The translations under genes and the position numbers were made by a program. 64,000 bases of DNA from CAZKUN01 sp964555935 (GTDB lineage: Bacteria; Armatimonadota; Zipacnadia; Zipacnadales; VGFC01), in NCBI GenBank assembly GCA_964555935.1, contig CAZKUN010000003.1, forward strand, positions 49,622 to 113,621. Reading direction: 5' to 3'. The first letter of the stretch is position 1. Each line of letters starts with the position of its first letter. Shown here piece after piece: positions 1 through 7,882 of this stretch. The notes below the pieces were generated by a model. That model searched no databases, was not told where the DNA came from, and was given only the letters and a program-made list of their open reading frames with translations.

Positions 1-93
1 CTCCGCGAGGAAATCATCGAACGCGGCAACCTCACCGAGAAGCAGAACAAGTCATGGGGAACGAGGTACTTCCGGCTGGCTGAGGAGGAGTGA
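1..93 (+). CDS. C-terminal tail of an unidentified protein (cut by window edge)
   Basis: Thirty codons are open from the first base to a TGA at 91-93, ending in ...TRYFRLAEEE. The tail is charged and probably helical. Nothing in it identifies a family. The next gene starts 6 bp later with its AGGAGG-like ribosome site lying inside this tail, so the two are probably co-transcribed. Confidence 0.5.
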   Translation, partial: LREEIIERGNLTEKQNKSWGTRYFRLAEEE

Positions 94-99
94 CCGAAG

Positions 100-594
100 G
101 TGCTGACCGACCGGGACTTCCCATTCCAGGTTGATTGGGACAGGCAACTACCGAACGCTCTGGTCACCACGGGACTCGCCTTCGTCGCGCTCTGCGCGGC
201 GCTGTGGGGCGAATGGGCTGGGTGCGTCATCTGCACCACGTTCGCTGTCTACTGGGTGCTCCGCCTCACTGGCGAATGGCGTCGCGGGACGCGGGGCGGG
301 ATCTTCATGACCGCGCCGTCGCTGGTGGTGCGAGACTGGCCCGGACGCGAGACGCGCGTGCTGTGGAACGAAGTCCAGGAGCTTCGCATCTACAATTGGC
401 CCCGCAACACGGCGTCCCGCCGACTTGCTGTGGATGTCTACTGGGCCGACCGACGGAGCTCCATTTCCGCCGCCGTCGATTCGCCCCAAGAAGTGCTCGA
501 TGAGCTTCTTCGCCGTGCGGAGCTGACGCGAGTGGTTCCCTCGCTGATCTGCACAAGGTATACTCGCCCCGAAGACGAACTTGACGCCCCGTAG
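100..594 (+). CDS. PH-like small membrane protein, unknown function
   Basis: 164 aa, GTG start preceded by GAGGAGGAG at about 82-90. Residues 18-55 form one or two hydrophobic segments with very short connections. The rest looks like a beta-rich domain (pattern FMTAPSLVVRD, then WNEVQELRIYNW, then RRLAVDVYW) ending in an amphipathic helix. This is the usual look of bacterial PH-like domains anchored to the membrane. The same layout recurs in three tandem proteins at 14801-16952, so I read this as a distant relative; that link is by eye only. Its TAG stop lies in the GTAG head of a palindromic repeat. Confidence 0.6.
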   Translation: MLTDRDFPFQVDWDRQLPNALVTTGLAFVALCAALWGEWAGCVICTTFAVYWVLRLTGEWRRGTRGGIFMTAPSLVVRDWPGRETRVLWNEVQELRIYNWPRNTASRRLAVDVYWADRRSSISAAVDSPQEVLDELLRRAELTRVVPSLICTRYTRPEDELDAP

Positions 595-614
595 GTCGGG
601 TTTCCCAACCCGAC
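591..614. repeat. GTAG-headed palindromic repeat
   Basis: GTAG (591-594) is followed by arms GTCGGGTT (595-602) and AACCCGAC (607-614) around a TCCC loop. It supplies the stop codon of the preceding gene. It is a member of the repeat family found at many gene ends in this window. Confidence 0.75.
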
Positions 615-627
615 ACGCCGTCTCGTT

Positions 628-650
628 GTAGGAGGGGTTTCAACCCCGAC
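628..650. repeat. GTAG-headed palindromic repeat
   Basis: GTAGGA is followed by arms GGGGTT (634-639) and AACCCC (642-647), then GAC. Nearly the same sequence occurs at 55581-55603 and 63957-63979. It sits directly upstream of the aminotransferase ribosome site. Confidence 0.75.
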
Positions 651-681
651 AGGCTGCTCGCGCAACCACGAGGTGCAACCG

Positions 682-1998
682 ATGCCGAAGATCGTTACGA
701 AACTCCCGGGACCGAAAGCCAAGGCGTGGCTCAAGAAGTCCGGTCAATACGAGCCAAACTCCATGAGCGACCAGGTTCCGCTGGTCTGGGACAAGGCCGC
801 CGGCTGCGAGATCCAGGATGTTGACGGCAACATCTTCTTGGACTTCTGCAGCGGCGTGCTCGTGACCAATGTCGGCCACTGCCACGCGGATTACTCCGCA
901 GCCGTCAAAGACCAGGCCGACCGGCTGTTCAACTGCTACGATTTCGTCTCACCCGAGCGCGTCGCGCTGGCTGAGAAGCTCGTGGAGATGACGCCGCCTC
1001 ACCTCGATCGCGCGTTCTTGCTCACCACCGGTTCCGAAGCCACCGAGGCCGCGGTCAAGATGGCCCGCCGCGCCCACGAGGGCTGGGAAGTGCTGAGCTT
1101 CCATGGGGCGTTCCACGGCCGCACGTATGGCGCGATGTCTTTCGGCGCCAACGCGGGCGTGAAGAAGGGCTTCGGGCCGATGCTCCCCGGCATCATCCAC
1201 GCGCCGTTTGGCAACTGCTATCGCTGCTCGTTCGACAAGGAATTCCCCAAGTGCAAGTACCACTGCATCGACCACCTCGACTGGGTCGTCTCGCGTGAAT
1301 CCGCTGGCGCGCTCTGCGCGATCATCACCGAGCCCTACCAGGGCGGCGCGGGTTCTGTCATCCCGCCTAAGGGTTACTTCGAGCGCCTGCAGGAGTGGTG
1401 CCGCGAGAAGGGCATCTACTTCATCCTCGACGAGGTGCAGTCGTCCTTCGGCCGCACGGGCAAGATGTTCGCCTTCGAGCACTACAAGATCGAGCCCGAT
1501 CTCGTCTGCTTGGCCAAGGGTCTCGGCAGCGGGATTCCCTGCGCCGCGGTCGTCGGTCGTAGCGAGATCATGGACGTCCTCGCGCCGGGCGAACTCGGCA
1601 GCACGAACGGCGGCAACCCGATGTCGTCTCGCGCCGCGCTAGCCGCCATCGACATCATTGAGATTGAGAAACTCCCGCAGCGCGCCGCCAAGCTCGGCAA
1701 GCAGATCGACGCGCGCTTTGAGAAGATGTGCAAGAGCATCAAGCAGATCGGCGACGTCCGCGGGCAGGGCCTGGTCTACGGGATCGAGATGGTCTCCGAC
1801 CGTCGCAAGAAGACCCCGGACAAGGAGCTGACGAAGAGAATCGTCAACGAGGCCTTCCAGCGAGGTCTCTGCCTGATCGCGCCGATCGGCCTCTACGGCA
1901 ACGTCATCCGCATCGCGCCGCCGCTGGTCATGACCGAAGCGCAGCTTGCCGAGGGCCTCGACATCCTCGAAGCCGCGATGAAGGCCGCTGTCGCGTAG
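682..1998 (+). CDS. Class III PLP-dependent aminotransferase (GABA/acetylornithine type)
   Basis: 438 aa, normal length for the family. It transfers an amino group from a diamine or omega-amino acid to a 2-oxo acid in the cytoplasm. Visible signatures are FLDFCSGVLVTNVGH near the N-terminus, the PLP-phosphate region TTGSEATEAAVKMAR, the HGAFHGRTYGAMS loop, the ILDEVQSSFGRTGKMFAFEH motif with the PLP-ring Asp, and the Schiff-base Lys in DLVCLAKGLGSGIP. ATG 682 is preferred over an in-frame GTG at 673 because GAGGTG at 670-675 is well placed for it. Between residues 170 and 195 there is an insert with four cysteines and a histidine (NCYRCSF...KCKYHCID), which could bind metal; some GabT relatives have a similar insert. 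The substrate cannot be fixed, and the downstream LysE exporter does not settle it. Confidence 0.85.
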   Translation: MPKIVTKLPGPKAKAWLKKSGQYEPNSMSDQVPLVWDKAAGCEIQDVDGNIFLDFCSGVLVTNVGHCHADYSAAVKDQADRLFNCYDFVSPERVALAEKLVEMTPPHLDRAFLLTTGSEATEAAVKMARRAHEGWEVLSFHGAFHGRTYGAMSFGANAGVKKGFGPMLPGIIHAPFGNCYRCSFDKEFPKCKYHCIDHLDWVVSRESAGALCAIITEPYQGGAGSVIPPKGYFERLQEWCREKGIYFILDEVQSSFGRTGKMFAFEHYKIEPDLVCLAKGLGSGIPCAAVVGRSEIMDVLAPGELGSTNGGNPMSSRAALAAIDIIEIEKLPQRAAKLGKQIDARFEKMCKSIKQIGDVRGQGLVYGIEMVSDRRKKTPDKELTKRIVNEAFQRGLCLIAPIGLYGNVIRIAPPLVMTEAQLAEGLDILEAAMKAAVA

Positions 1999-2036
1999 AG
2001 ACGGGAAACTCAGCCGAGTTTCCATTTCAGCCCGTC
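1995..2036. repeat. Long GTAG palindromic repeat with nested arms
   Basis: GTAG (1995-1998) overlaps the aminotransferase stop. Inner arms GGAAACTC (2004-2011) and GAGTTTCC (2016-2023) are enclosed by GACGGG (2000-2005) and CCCGTC (2031-2036). The only other copy of this long form is inside a coding sequence at 14325-14370. Confidence 0.75.
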
Positions 2037-2055
2037 TGCCCACGCTAGATTTCAC

Positions 2056-2092
2056 GGGCCCCGGTGACCCATACGGTCAGTCGGGGCCTTGT
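2056..2092 (+). terminator. Strong hairpin after aminotransferase gene
   Basis: Imperfect arms GGCCCCGGTGACC (2057-2069) and GGTCAGTCGGGGCC (2075-2088) form a stable stem with a short loop. They are followed only by TTGTCGTG, not a long T run. Position between two same-strand genes suggests termination or mRNA end protection. Confidence 0.45.
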
Positions 2093-2110
2093 CGTGTCGG
2101 ACAAAGGACT

Positions 2111-2794
2111 ATGCGCAAACTCGCCGGACTTTTCGCGATGGCGTTTCTCACGGGTACCAGCGGCGCCATCATGCCAGGGCCGGTGCTCGCGCTCGTCATC
2201 GGCGCCGCGGCGCGCTACGGTACGCTGGCCGGCATCTTCGCGATTCTCGGCCACGCCGCCGTTGAGATCCCCGTCGTGCTTCTGCTCATGTTCGGAATCG
2301 GCGCATTCGTCCAGAAACCCAAGGTCCTGGCTGGAATCGGCTTCGTCGGCGGCTTGGCGCTGATGCTCGCGGGCGCCGACATGCTACGCTCAGCGGGAGC
2401 CGTCGCTGCCGCGGCCACAGCCGGCACGCCAGCGCCGGGCGGGCTTCTCGGCATCGCCCTCGCCGGAGCCGGAGCCAGCCTGGCGAACCCCTACTTCGCC
2501 ATCTGGTGGGCGACCGTCGGCGCGGGCCAGATCGCCACCGTCGGCTCCCGCTCGCCCATCGCCTGGATCACCTTCTACACGGGCCACGTCTCCGCCGACT
2601 TCGGCTGGTACGCGGTCGTCGCGTATGCGGTTGGACGCGGGCGCAGCCTCCTCGGCGCGGGCGGACATAAGACGCTGATCGTCGCCTGCGGGGTTGCATT
2701 ACTGGCGCTCGGGTGCTACTTTATCTACGCTGGTGTCAGGAGAATCTCTGGGGCACGCTCGTCGGACGCACCTCCCGACGCACCCGAGACGTAG
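2111..2794 (+). CDS. LysE/RhtB-family amino-acid exporter
   Basis: 227 aa integral membrane protein with about six hydrophobic segments. LysE-fold features are the N-terminal TSGAIMPGPVLALVIG segment with its Pro-Gly-Pro, the first-helix/loop/second-helix spacing, and the mid-protein SLANPYFAIWWATVG (family NPK/NP motif). LysE proteins export basic amino acids, homoserine/threonine or other small solutes; the substrate here is open. The ATG has AAAGGA only about 3-4 nt upstream. It follows the aminotransferase on the same strand after a probable terminator, so co-transcription is uncertain. Confidence 0.8.
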   Translation: MRKLAGLFAMAFLTGTSGAIMPGPVLALVIGAAARYGTLAGIFAILGHAAVEIPVVLLLMFGIGAFVQKPKVLAGIGFVGGLALMLAGADMLRSAGAVAAAATAGTPAPGGLLGIALAGAGASLANPYFAIWWATVGAGQIATVGSRSPIAWITFYTGHVSADFGWYAVVAYAVGRGRSLLGAGGHKTLIVACGVALLALGCYFIYAGVRRISGARSSDAPPDAPET

Positions 2795-2937
2795 ACCCTT
2801 GCGAACGCGCAGCGACGGGCAGAACGGGATGCCGTAGCCCAACATCGCGTTCTGCGAGGCGAACTCGCTGTCTGAGTTCGCAGGGCCTCGAGCCCGTCGA
2901 GCCGTTGGCGCCCCATTTCCTCAGGAGCGAATCTACC
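2795..2937 (+). other. Leader region of hisG with a hairpin
   Basis: 143 bp without a gene. One hairpin is visible: CGAACTC (2860-2866) and GAGTTCG (2874-2880), extended by CTG/CAG outside. It could be the LysE terminator or a hisG leader structure. I saw no T-box, no His-rich leader peptide and no known riboswitch. Confidence 0.35.
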
Positions 2938-3816
2938 TTGGCCGACAGAAAACTCAAGCTGGGACTCCCCAAAGGCAGTCTGCAGACATCGACCTTCGAA
3001 CTCTTCGAGCACGCCGGTTGGCGCTTCAGCGTCGACTCCCGCGGCTACTTCCCCACCTGCGATGATCCCGAGATCGAGGCTGTCCTGCTCCGCGCGCAGG
3101 AGATGCCCTCATACGTCGCCAGCGGCGTCCTCGATGCGGGCCTCACCGGTCTGGACTGGATCAAGGAGCGCGAGGCCGACGTCGTTGAGGTCGCCAACCT
3201 CGTCTACGCCAAGACCGGGTTCGGTGTCTACCGCTGGGTTCTCGCCGTCCATGAGGAGAGCGAGATCCGCTCACCCAAGGACCTGGAGGGCAAGCGCATC
3301 GCCACCGAGCTGGTCAATGTCGCGGCGGCGTATCTCGCCGAGCACGGCGTCTCCGCTGATGTCGAGTTCTCCTGGGGCGCGACCGAGGCGAAGATCCCTG
3401 AACTCGTCGATGCCATCATTGAGGGCACCGAGACCGGCAGCACCATCCGCGCGAACCGCTTGCGCATCGTTGATGAGCTGTTTTCGTCGACGACCCGCCT
3501 GATCGCCAACAAGCAGTCGTGGGAAGACGAGTGGGTCCGCGCCAAGCTCGAAAACATCTCGCTCCTGCTCAACGGCGCGCTGACGGCGAAGATGAAGGTC
3601 CTGCTGAAGATGAACGTGCACCGCGACAACGTGCTGGCCGTCATCGCCGCGTTGCCCGCGTTGAAGAACCCGACCATCTCTCACCTCAGCGACGATATCT
3701 GGCACGCGGTCGAGACCGTCGTCGATCAGAACGACCTCCGCGACCTCATCCCGAGCCTCAAGGCCGCCGGCGCCGAGGGCATCATCGAGATCCCGCTGAA
3801 CAAGGTCATCGAGTAG
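2938..3816 (+). CDS. hisG: ATP phosphoribosyltransferase, long form
   Basis: 292 aa. First step of histidine biosynthesis: ATP + PRPP to phosphoribosyl-ATP. The N-terminus LKLGLPKGSLQTSTFELFEHAGW is characteristic of HisG, followed by the periplasmic-binding-like catalytic domain (GLTGLDWI, TELVNVAAAYLAEHG, DAIIEGTETGSTIRANRL). Residues from about 215 form the HisG_C regulatory domain of the long, HisZ-independent type, usually feedback-inhibited by histidine. The reading frame stays open upstream to 2713, but conservation begins only after the TTG at 2938, which has AGGAG at 2923-2927, so TTG is taken as the start. No other his gene is nearby. Confidence 0.92.
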   Translation: MADRKLKLGLPKGSLQTSTFELFEHAGWRFSVDSRGYFPTCDDPEIEAVLLRAQEMPSYVASGVLDAGLTGLDWIKEREADVVEVANLVYAKTGFGVYRWVLAVHEESEIRSPKDLEGKRIATELVNVAAAYLAEHGVSADVEFSWGATEAKIPELVDAIIEGTETGSTIRANRLRIVDELFSSTTRLIANKQSWEDEWVRAKLENISLLLNGALTAKMKVLLKMNVHRDNVLAVIAALPALKNPTISHLSDDIWHAVETVVDQNDLRDLIPSLKAAGAEGIIEIPLNKVIE

Positions 3817-3840
3817 TCCATCTCTTCGTAGTGGTTCACC

Positions 3841-3875
3841 CAGCAACGGGGTTTCCGCCCCGTTGCTGGCCGTTT
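3841..3875 (+). terminator. Rho-independent-like terminator of hisG
   Basis: A perfect 11-bp stem, CAGCAACGGGG (3841-3851) and CCCCGTTGCTG (3858-3868), with loop TTTCCG is followed by GGCCGTTTTC. It separates hisG from the riboflavin operon. Confidence 0.7.
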
Positions 3876-3884
3876 TCGCTGCAT

Positions 3885-3906
3885 GGCGAGGGGTTCAGGC
3901 CCCGCC
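3885..3906. repeat. Short palindromic repeat
   Basis: GGCGAGGGG (3885-3893) and CCCCGCC (3900-3906) form an imperfect hairpin resembling the GC-rich repeats at 48854 and 50850. It lies upstream of the riboflavin operon. Confidence 0.45.
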
Positions 3907-3971
3907 GGATCCTTGCCGTTTCCTCCCCCCATGTGCTATCCTTCCCTCGCGTTGAAGGAGGGTGTTCGCCC

Positions 3972-4352
3972 GTGCATTGGCTCTCTGTCGTCTTCCTGAT
4001 GGCCGCCGCGGTCGCCGTTTGGTCGTGGTTTGCCGTCGAGGTCTACCGTTTCTCCCGCGGGAAGAGCCTGATCTCGGGCAAACATCTCGCCCTGCGGGGC
4101 GTCATCGCCGCGCTCGTGCTCATCGTGGTCCTGATGATCATGTGGGGCGGCTATCGCCCCTGGGACAAGGACGACGCGAAGCTATTGCTCACTTACGGAG
4201 CCGCCTGTTTGGCGGTGGGGATATCGATACTGATTCTCGCACTGCATGACTGGCGCATGGTCATGCGTGAGAAGCACCTCAAACAGGCCGACCTCTACCG
4301 TCGGCTCGACAGCGAGATAGACCCGCCCACGGGCGAGAGCAAGGGAATGTAG
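3972..4352 (+). CDS. Small membrane protein heading the riboflavin operon
   Basis: 126 aa, GTG start with AAGGAGG at 3955-3961. Three hydrophobic segments are visible (about residues 4-25, 40-60 and 72-92), followed by a charged tail of about 34 residues, KHLKQADLYRRLDSEIDP. The frame is open further upstream to 3519, but that part overlaps hisG and is not protein-like. ribD begins 4 bp after the stop, so co-transcription with ribDE-ribBA-ribH is likely. No family was recognised, and it does not look like a known riboflavin transporter. Confidence 0.65.
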   Translation: MHWLSVVFLMAAAVAVWSWFAVEVYRFSRGKSLISGKHLALRGVIAALVLIVVLMIMWGGYRPWDKDDAKLLLTYGAACLAVGISILILALHDWRMVMREKHLKQADLYRRLDSEIDPPTGESKGM

Positions 4353-4356
4353 TCTT

Positions 4357-5439
4357 ATGGACGCCCGATTCATGCGCGCGGCGCTCACAGAGGCCCGGCG
4401 CGGCGTCGGGCGGACCGCCCCGAACCCGCCGGTCGGTGCGGTTGTTGTGAAGGACGGTACTGTTGTCGGCAAGGGGCACCACGCCAAGGCCGGTCTGCCG
4501 CACGCCGAGCCCATGGCGCTGGACGATGCCGGCGAGGCCGCAAAGGGCGCCGATCTGTACGTCACCCTCGAGCCGTGCTGTCACCATGGGCGGACGCCGC
4601 CCTGCACTGAACGCATCATCGCAGCAGGCATTCGCCGCGTGTACTACTCGACCAGCGACGTCACCGGCGACGGCATCGGCGGACACGCGGTCTTGGAGCA
4701 AGCCGGCATCGAGACAGAGGCCGGTTTGCTCGATGATGAGGCCGCCGAGATCTACGTGCCGTTCAACTGGCATCGCCGCCACAGCACGCCGTATGGCATA
4801 TTGAAGATGGCGATGACGCTTGACGGCAAGATCGGACCCGCGGAGCCGGGCCAGCACTGGCTGACGGGCGATGAGTCGCGCGAGTATGTCCACCGGCTGC
4901 GCAACGAGTGCGACGCAGTGATGGTTGGCTCGGTGACGGCGCGCGTGGACGACCCGCAGCTCAACTGCCGCCTACCCGATGGGCGCGATCCTGTCCGCGT
5001 AGTCGTTGCATCGAAGTGCGACGTCGCCAGTCGCGCCAGGGCCATCAAGAGCGACAGCGACGCGCCATGCGTCGTGGCGACGACCGAACTGGCTCCGATG
5101 CAGCTTCGGACGGAGCTTGAGAATGCGGGCGCCGAAGTGCTCGTCCTGCCGTCGGACGAGGGGCGCGTCGACCTGGCATCGTTGTGGAAGGCGCTGGGGC
5201 AGCGCGGCCTGCTCAGCGTCCTCATCGAGGGCGGGCCGACACTGGCCGCGAGCGCGCTAGAAGCGGGGATCGTCAACAAGCTCGCGCTGCTCTACGCGCC
5301 GAGAATCATCGGCGACGTGGCGGCGAGATCCGCGTTTGGTGGGCCTACGGGCCTCAGCGCGGAGGACGTCGAAGTCAGGAGCATCGAGATGCTCGGCCCG
5401 GACATCCTGGTGGAGGCCTACCCGTGTTCACGGGACTAG
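4357..5439 (+). CDS. ribD: Bifunctional diaminohydroxyphosphoribosylaminopyrimidine deaminase / 5-amino-6-(5-phosphoribosylamino)uracil reductase
   Basis: 360 aa, usual length. It carries out the second and third steps after GTP cyclohydrolase II. The N-terminal zinc deaminase domain (1 to about 145) shows NPPVGAVVV, the catalytic HAEPMAL and the Zn-binding LEPCCHHGRTPPC. The C-terminal NADPH-dependent reductase domain starts at KMAMTLDGKIG and includes VHRLRNECDAVMVGSVTARVDD and VLIEGGPTLAAS. The gene overlaps ribE by 16 bp, indicating translational coupling. Nothing looks damaged. Confidence 0.95.
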   Translation: MDARFMRAALTEARRGVGRTAPNPPVGAVVVKDGTVVGKGHHAKAGLPHAEPMALDDAGEAAKGADLYVTLEPCCHHGRTPPCTERIIAAGIRRVYYSTSDVTGDGIGGHAVLEQAGIETEAGLLDDEAAEIYVPFNWHRRHSTPYGILKMAMTLDGKIGPAEPGQHWLTGDESREYVHRLRNECDAVMVGSVTARVDDPQLNCRLPDGRDPVRVVVASKCDVASRARAIKSDSDAPCVVATTELAPMQLRTELENAGAEVLVLPSDEGRVDLASLWKALGQRGLLSVLIEGGPTLAASALEAGIVNKLALLYAPRIIGDVAARSAFGGPTGLSAEDVEVRSIEMLGPDILVEAYPCSRD

Positions 5440-6068
5440 TTGAGGAAGTCGGCGAGATCACCGAACTCAGGCCCCGCGAGGGCGGGCGGGACGTAGTCAT
5501 TCACGCCCCCGGGATGGGCTCGGATCTCGAACTCGGAGAGAGCGTGGCCGTCAACGGCACCTGCCTCACGGTCGAGCATTGCGACGCCTCGGGCTTCACT
5601 GCCCACGCCGGCGAGGAGACCCTGCGTCGCACGACGCTCGGCACGCTCAGCCGCGGCAGCGCGGTGAATATTGAACGCGCGCTCACGCCGCACAAGCGCC
5701 TCGGGGGACACTTCGTGCAGGGACACGTCGACGGCGTGGGCTCTGTCCGCGCCGTCCGACCGACCGGCACGACCGTGCACTTCGACCTCGACGCTCCGCG
5801 CGAATTGCTGCGCTACGTTGTCGAGAAGGGCAGCATCACCGTGGACGGCATCAGCCTGACCGTGGTAGACTGCTCAGCCACGACGTTCTCGGTGGCCGTC
5901 ATCCCGCACACGCTGGCCGAGACCGCGCTAGGCGCGCGGCGGGCGGGCGATAAGGTCAATATCGAAGTCGACGTGCTCGCGAAGTACGTGGAGAAGCTCC
6001 TTGCTCCGCGAACGGGCGAAGGTGGAGGCATCACCGAGAGCTTCCTCCGCGAGCACGGTTTCGAGTGA
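5424..6068 (+). CDS. ribE: Riboflavin synthase, alpha subunit
   Basis: 214 aa, typical length. It dismutates two 6,7-dimethyl-8-ribityllumazine molecules to riboflavin. The GTG start reads (M)FTGLVEEVGEI, the invariant family N-terminus. Two tandem lumazine-binding barrels are visible: ESVAVNGTCLTVEHCD with the first VNIERALTPHKRLGGHFVQGHVDG, and GSITVDGISLTVVDC with VNIEVDVLAKYVEKLL in the second. The start lies inside the end of ribD, an overlap typical of rib operons. Confidence 0.94.
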   Translation: MFTGLVEEVGEITELRPREGGRDVVIHAPGMGSDLELGESVAVNGTCLTVEHCDASGFTAHAGEETLRRTTLGTLSRGSAVNIERALTPHKRLGGHFVQGHVDGVGSVRAVRPTGTTVHFDLDAPRELLRYVVEKGSITVDGISLTVVDCSATTFSVAVIPHTLAETALGARRAGDKVNIEVDVLAKYVEKLLAPRTGEGGGITESFLREHGFE

Positions 6069-6075
6069 GGCCGCT

Positions 6076-6099
6076 GTAGGGGCGCAATTCATTGCGCCC
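6076..6099. repeat. GTAG palindromic repeat between ribE and ribBA
   Basis: GTAG is followed by a perfect 8-bp stem, GGGCGCAA (6080-6087) and TTGCGCCC (6092-6099), with loop TTCA. A close copy lies at 52934-52957 with the same loop. Both are followed by TATG. Confidence 0.75.
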
Positions 6100-6127
6100 T
6101 ATGCCGTCGTTCATCCGGAGATGTCTC

Positions 6128-7387
6128 ATGAACCGTCTCGAAGAAGCAATCCAGGCCTTGCAGGCGGGCGAGTTCGTCATTCTCGTCGACGACTCGACCG
6201 ACGACACGAACGGCGATCTGGTGATGGCGGCCGAGCACGTGCAGTTCGAGTCGATCAACTTCATGCTTCAGGAAACTCACTGCGGGCTCGTCGAGGTCTC
6301 GATGGACGCCGAGCATTTGCAGAATCTCGGCATCCCTCTGCTCACGTCCGATGACCTATCACCCAAACAGAAGGCCGTTGGCATTGCCGTTGACGCCCGC
6401 GCGATGGACTTCCCACCGATCTCCAGCCAAGGCCGAGCCACCACGATCCGCCGCCTGGCCAAGGTCGATTCGCGTCCCGAGGATTTCGTACGGCCCGGGC
6501 ACGTGACCCCGCTAAGGGCGCGTCCCGGAGGAGTCCTCAAGCGAGCTGGCCACACGGAGGGCGCTGTCGATCTGTGCATGCTGGCCGGGCTGACCCCCGC
6601 CGCCATGCTCTGTCCGATCCTCGACAGTGCCGGCTCACGCGCCACGCGCGCCGAACTCGAGTCCATGGCTGAGAAGCACGGTATCCGCCTGGTTTCGATC
6701 GCCGACCTCATCGCGCATCGCAGCCGCACCGAGCGTCTCATCCGACTCGATGAAGAGGCGGACATGCCCACCATCCACGGGCACTTCAGGGTCCGCTGCT
6801 ACACGAGCCTGGTCGACGGGGACGAGTACCTGGCGGTCATTAAGGGCGACGTCTCCGGCAAGGAAGACGTCCTCGTCAGGGTCCACTCCGGCTGCGTGAC
6901 GGGCGATATCCTCGGCTCCTCCCGCTGCGACTGTGGCGACCAGCTTGGCGCGGCCATGCGCAAGATCGAGGCAGAGGGCCTCGGGATCGTCATCTACATT
7001 GCCAAGCACGAGGGCCGCGGTATTGGCCTGGCCAACAAGATCCGCGCCTACCACCTGCAAGACCAAGGCTATGATACGGTCGAGGCCAACGAAGCCCTTG
7101 GCTTTGAGGCCGACCTGCGAGACTACGGAATTGGCGCGCAGGTGCTGGTTGACCTGGGCATCACAACCATGCGCATCATGACGAACAACCCCGCGAAGCA
7201 CGTGGCGCTGGAGGGGTACGGCCTGGAGATCGTCGAGCGCGTCCAACTCGAGACGCCGCCGACGGAGCACTCGCGCCGCTACCTCAGCACCAAGCGCGAA
7301 AAGATGGGCCACATGCTCACGCTGGTCGATGAATCGCCCTCCGACAGGACCGAGCCCAGCAGCTCGGGCACCGCCGGCGGGGAATGA
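6128..7387 (+). CDS. ribBA: RibBA-type protein: intact GTP cyclohydrolase II, degenerate DHBP synthase domain
   Basis: 419 aa from ATG 6128, which has GGAG at 6117-6120. The frame is open a little upstream but conservation starts here. The C-terminal half keeps the GTP cyclohydrolase II features: Zn ligands C256, C267 and C269 in HSGCVTGDILGSSRCDCGDQ, EGRGIGL with R297, and MTNNPAKHVAL. The N-terminal half aligns by eye with 3,4-dihydroxy-2-butanone-4-phosphate synthase and keeps RRAGHTE-like KRAGHTEGAVD (H142). However, the catalytic loop normally reading DDEDRENEGD is DDSTDDTNGD (21-30), and the usual LCE motif is LCP (161-163). These changes remove the acidic/basic residues that bind Mg and ribulose 5-phosphate, so only the ribA activity is predicted. 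It sits between ribE and ribH. Confidence 0.9.
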   Translation: MNRLEEAIQALQAGEFVILVDDSTDDTNGDLVMAAEHVQFESINFMLQETHCGLVEVSMDAEHLQNLGIPLLTSDDLSPKQKAVGIAVDARAMDFPPISSQGRATTIRRLAKVDSRPEDFVRPGHVTPLRARPGGVLKRAGHTEGAVDLCMLAGLTPAAMLCPILDSAGSRATRAELESMAEKHGIRLVSIADLIAHRSRTERLIRLDEEADMPTIHGHFRVRCYTSLVDGDEYLAVIKGDVSGKEDVLVRVHSGCVTGDILGSSRCDCGDQLGAAMRKIEAEGLGIVIYIAKHEGRGIGLANKIRAYHLQDQGYDTVEANEALGFEADLRDYGIGAQVLVDLGITTMRIMTNNPAKHVALEGYGLEIVERVQLETPPTEHSRRYLSTKREKMGHMLTLVDESPSDRTEPSSSGTAGGE

Positions 7388-7404
7388 AAGGGTGGTCGTG
7401 AACG

Positions 7405-7869
7405 ATGGCTACATTTGAGGGCACTCTGAACGGATCGGGCATGAAGTTCGGCGTCGTCGTCGCCCGTTTCAACAGCTTCATCACAGCCCGCCTACTCGAG
7501 GGATTGCACGACGCCGTCGCGCGCCATGGCGGCAAGACGGACGACGTCGATGTCGCCTGGGTACCCGGATCGTTCGAGCTTCCGCTCGTGATCAAGAGAA
7601 TGGCTGCCAGCGGCAAGTACGATGCCGTCATCGCCCTTGGCGCCGTCATTCGGGGCGCTACCGCGCATGCCGACTTCGTCGCGGGCGAGGCCGCCAAGGG
7701 CATCGCTCAGGCTCAGCTCGAAACCGGCGTGCCGTGCATCTTCGGCGTGATGACGGCCGAGACGCTCGAGCAGGCAATCGAGCGCGCCGGCGCAAAGATG
7801 CCGAACCGCGGGTTCGAGTCGGCCGTCTCTGCTATAGAGATGACAAGCCTGCTGCGACAGCTCGACTAG
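7405..7869 (+). CDS. ribH: 6,7-dimethyl-8-ribityllumazine synthase
   Basis: 154 aa, normal length. It condenses 5-amino-6-ribitylaminouracil with DHBP to make the riboflavin synthase substrate, usually as a 60-mer or pentamer. Family signatures are VARFNSFITARLLEG, VPGSFELPLV, ALGAVIRGATAHADFV (catalytic His; the usual HFD is HAD) and FGVMTAETLEQAIERAG. The gene starts 17 bp after ribBA and ends 13 bp before the protease gene. Confidence 0.95.
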   Translation: MATFEGTLNGSGMKFGVVVARFNSFITARLLEGLHDAVARHGGKTDDVDVAWVPGSFELPLVIKRMAASGKYDAVIALGAVIRGATAHADFVAGEAAKGIAQAQLETGVPCIFGVMTAETLEQAIERAGAKMPNRGFESAVSAIEMTSLLRQLD

Positions 7870-7882
7870 AGGGAGTTGACCC

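Noticed and set aside
591..650. CRISPR-like array from the repeated GTAG elements
   Set aside because: The elements are scattered, differ in stem sequence, are not regularly spaced, and no cas gene is present.
2713..2937. N-terminal extension of HisG
   Set aside because: The 75 extra codons overlap the LysE gene end and a hairpin; HisG homology and the ribosome site begin at TTG 2938.
3817..4356. Possible FMN riboswitch before the riboflavin genes
   Set aside because: The conserved RFN-box segments are not present; only GC-rich hairpin repeats were found.
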